DNA from: Anopheles merus
Lineage: Eukaryota > Arthropoda > Insecta > Diptera > Culicidae
Reading direction: 5' to 3'
Length of the DNA stretch: 64,000 bases
Assembly (NCBI RefSeq): GCF_017562075.2
Contig: NC_054083.1
Coordinates: forward strand, 14,121,107 to 14,185,106
Of this stretch, positions 61,892 to 64,000 are shown piece after piece. Made by a program: the position numbers and the translations under genes. The notes beneath the pieces are model-generated. The model made no database searches. It had not been told where the DNA came from and saw only the letters and a program-made list of their open reading frames with translations. The stretch's first letter is position 1. The number at the start of each line of letters is the position of its first letter.

Positions 61892-63322
61892 CTGTGTCCG
61901 CCCGTATCCACCGGCAAAGCAAGGCAGCCACAGCATACAGCCGAAGAAGAAGAAGTAACCGCAGGGTCCACAAAAACGGTGCAGTGCCAGCGCGCACATG
62001 TTGGTTTGGTTTGTGTTGCGGATGCGGATTGTGGCGGAGGTCCAACATCAATATTATCGTCCAATCCCCACCCAGGCGTGCAGGAGAGAAAAAGAGGAGG
62101 ATCGAGATTAACAACCAAAGCTATCACCGAAAACCACAATTCGGAACATATTCACCACCGTCGCCCGTGGTCGTCGTCTCGGTCCCGGGTCTGGCTAGCG
62201 CCGTCAAAGGTGGAATGCAATTGTCTAGTTACCTGAACCAGTGCAACCATTGCTGGCTGGGTGATATTTGCATATTCATGTATATTACGGAGCACTCATC
62301 TCACCCTGTTAGCAGACACCCACTGGCTACCCTGCTTAGCTACACAATACAAACCTCCTAATTCTGCACCCATAAAACCTTTCTTTTCTCTCCGAAACCC
62401 TCCACCCCCAGCGCACGGGTGTTAGCGCAATCCTGGAAGAATGCACCGTTGCGTGAAGCATAAAGTTCTGGGAGCGCCTTACAAAACCGAGCTCGGTGCA
62501 GCTTTTCATCCTTGCGGGAAGTCATCATTGGCCGGAGAGTAGCCGGAAAACAAAGGTGCCGGTTGGGTTGCGTTTGAGCTGTAAGGATTTTGTTTCTGTG
62601 AAGTTTGCTAGCTGCAATTGCAGCCATGATGCAATCGTACACTGCGCTAGCCGAACGGGGTTTCGTAATTGCTTTCTCTGCTTCTCACCGTTCCTGAGAC
62701 GTTCGGAATAATAATGGTAAGGTTGAGGAAAATGGGTCTGCCATGGGGGTATTTTTATGATATAGTTTCATTTCCCATTTGAACCTCACTCTGCTGGGTA
62801 CATCATTGAGACTATAATTGGAGAGATATCTACTTTATAAAGGGACGGAGCTGGACAAGAAACTTTAGATCCGAACACAGACTACAGTTTGAACTGGGTG
62901 ATTTAACTTTATCTGTTACGAAATGGCAAAGGTTGATTAACGAAACCATGCATTGTTATTTAGCTTAAAATTTGTGATCATTGTTCAGAAACATCCAACA
63001 ACACGGTTTAGGATTGCGTTTTGTCTTGAAGGGATTTCACTGAAGGCAGATAATTACAAATGTATGGAAACAATCATTAAATACACAATCCTTCAGCCAT
63101 TCCAATATTCACAATTGTCTTCAAAGCTAGCGAATTGACCTCAGATTTCAATCACAGCCCTAGCACAACATCACCGTGACGAGCTGTAACCGTTCGTGAC
63201 AAGCGCCGACTAAACGACCGAGACGACGCATATCGTACGGGGACGGGTGGACGGAACTGTGCAGAAGAGGCACAGCGGCATTCTTGTTCAATTATTTCGC
63301 TCCGCTACACTTTTATTATTAC
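61892..63322 (-). other. Intron of the dpr-family gene (about 1.43 kb)
   Basis: The intron is bounded by donor GTAATA (minus strand, starting at 63,322) and acceptor GGACACAG at 61,892, in phase 2. The overlapping frames around 61,890-62,360 on both strands flank the exon and show no family features of their own. Confidence 0.85.
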
Positions 63323-63425
63323 CTAGATGTCAGGGCATCTGTCCAATCTGTTTCGATGGTGATCCGTCCACGATCGCCCGAATGGATGTCGTTTTCCTGA
63401 GCGAGGGGCTCCACCAGCGTGTTTC
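63323..63425 (-). CDS. dpr-family Ig protein, middle exon of Ig domain 2
   Basis: The 103-bp exon follows acceptor CCTTTGCAG and ends TCTAG before GTAATA. It encodes NTLVEPLAQEND, IHSGDRGRITIETD and WTDALTS. The R-I-T-I-E-T-x-W-x-D-x-L-T-S-R run leading into L-K-I is the usual dpr arrangement of the strands between the Ig-core Trp and the second Cys. The phases (2 nt in, 2 nt out) join both neighbours in frame. Confidence 0.93.
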
Positions 63426-63557
63426 CTGCAAAGGCAACAAAACCGTACCGGCACAGAATCACGTCAGATGAGAGCGAAATAAATTAAAGACATGTCTGCA
63501 GACAGTTAGTGTGGCGGGATTTCCGCTGATTTCGTGAGGCGACCTGGCAGTACCTAC
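63426..63557 (-). other. Short intron of the dpr-family gene (132 bp)
   Basis: Donor GTAGGT at 63,557-63,552 and acceptor TTTGCAG at 63,426 bound a 132-bp intron that splits a Gly codon in phase 1, between WYKG and NTLVEP. Confidence 0.9.
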
Positions 63558-63677
63558 CCTTGTACCAGAAAACCGTGCCTAGTTCGTGTGGTCCTTGCTG
63601 GATGACGCAAACCATGGTTATCTCGCTGCCCGATTTTATGAATATGTCCGACGGTCCCAATATTCGTGCACGCAGCT
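63558..63677 (-). CDS. dpr-family Ig protein, exon encoding the start of Ig domain 2
   Basis: The 120-bp exon follows acceptor ACACCGCAG and encodes LRARILGPSDIFIKSGSEIT, then MVCVIQQGPHELGTVFWYK. The first Ig-core cysteine (MVC) and the core tryptophan (FWYK) are present, and the GPHELGTVFWYKG run is highly characteristic of dpr proteins. Two leading bases belong to a codon begun in an upstream exon. The signal peptide and Ig domain 1 must therefore be encoded beyond this point. I found no convincing Ig 1 exon between 63,678 and the window end, so the gene is 5'-incomplete here. I do not assign a paralogue number, because the dpr family has many similar members. Confidence 0.94.
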
Positions 63678-64000
63678 CTGCGGTGTGGCATGGCAGGAGA
63701 AGAAACGCATAACATATAAGCTTCCGATGGTACGATACGATAATTTCAAATAGAGGGTAAAGTATCCAATCGTAGGTTGAATTGTTTCCGTGTCTGTCCA
63801 GCTACTAACCTAACCTACTTCATCATTGGCATCGTTTTGGTGGCTTCAAAAGTGAATTTAGTCGAACATTTATGTTTTTTTGTTACGTTTGCTCTACGTC
63901 ACTAGCAAGCTTACCAGTTCTGTTTGAAAAGCAAATTCCCACGAGCATTTGGAACTGCGGAAACTGCTCGCACCCGGAAGAGTTCAACACGCTAAAGTAA
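63678..64000 (-). other. Upstream intron of the dpr-family gene, running off the window
   Basis: No exon with Ig domain 1 features is visible. A donor-like GTAAGC lies near 63,909-63,914 on the minus strand, but the sequence before it does not read as an Ig domain. The intron most likely extends past the right edge. Confidence 0.6.

Noticed and set aside
61894..62361. 155-codon plus-strand frame
   Set aside because: It begins opposite the edge of a dpr exon and runs into the intron; it has no family features and the minus-strand exon explains the local composition.
63909..64000. Possible further dpr exon before a GTAAGC donor on the minus strand
   Set aside because: The translation does not resemble Ig domain 1 or a signal peptide in any frame, and the donor-like match alone is weak.

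Overview
The window looks like mosquito nuclear DNA, most likely Anopheles. The pointers are an AT-rich, gene-poor landscape, spliced genes with short GT-AG introns, and several copies of a tRNA-headed SINE resembling Anopheles SINE200 as I remember it. There is no operon structure, Shine-Dalgarno signal, rRNA gene or CRISPR array. Species and chromosome cannot be fixed from the sequence alone.

Two protein-coding genes are well supported. On the plus strand at 10,736-11,584 is a two-exon alpha-carbonic anhydrase. It keeps all three zinc histidines but has serine at the usual proton-shuttle histidine position, and it starts short of the family's usual N-terminus. On the minus strand at 60,056-63,677 are the last four coding exons of a dpr-family (defective proboscis extension response) immunoglobulin-domain cell-surface gene. 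They encode Ig domain 2, a membrane-spanning segment and the C-terminus. The four exons join in consistent phase, and the 5' part of the gene lies beyond the right edge.

The rest is intergenic or intronic DNA with a layered set of mobile elements. From left to right: a roughly 650-bp repeat also found at 41.4 kb; a possible MITE (3.2-3.7 kb); a SINE and a SINE-head fragment (9.4-10.0 kb); a foldback element (11.9-12.9 kb); an 85-bp tandem duplication (13.0 kb); a 1.33-kb DNA transposon with 26-bp perfect terminal inverted repeats (18.4-19.8 kb); a foldback element carrying a nested SINE (20.7-21.7 kb); a decayed SINE (23.8 kb); two SINEs in tandem separated by the same target-site duplication (24.5-25.0 kb); a near-perfect hairpin MITE (43.8 kb) and its half-copy (47.4 kb); a 363-bp interspersed element (44.9 kb); another SINE (46.6 kb); a broken non-LTR retrotransposon with a second non-LTR fragment inserted in antisense and a perfect 14-bp target duplication (53.3-55.2 kb); and a SINE with the same head but a different body (55.4 kb).

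Long stretches (3.7-9.4, 13.1-18.4, 25-43.7, 47.4-53.3 and 55.5-59.7 kb) hold no recognisable gene. A few unusually long or protein-like open frames there are recorded with low confidence. Nothing in the window amounts to a clearly new multi-gene system. The most informative features are the nested insertions, the atypical carbonic anhydrase and the unusual dpr C-terminus.
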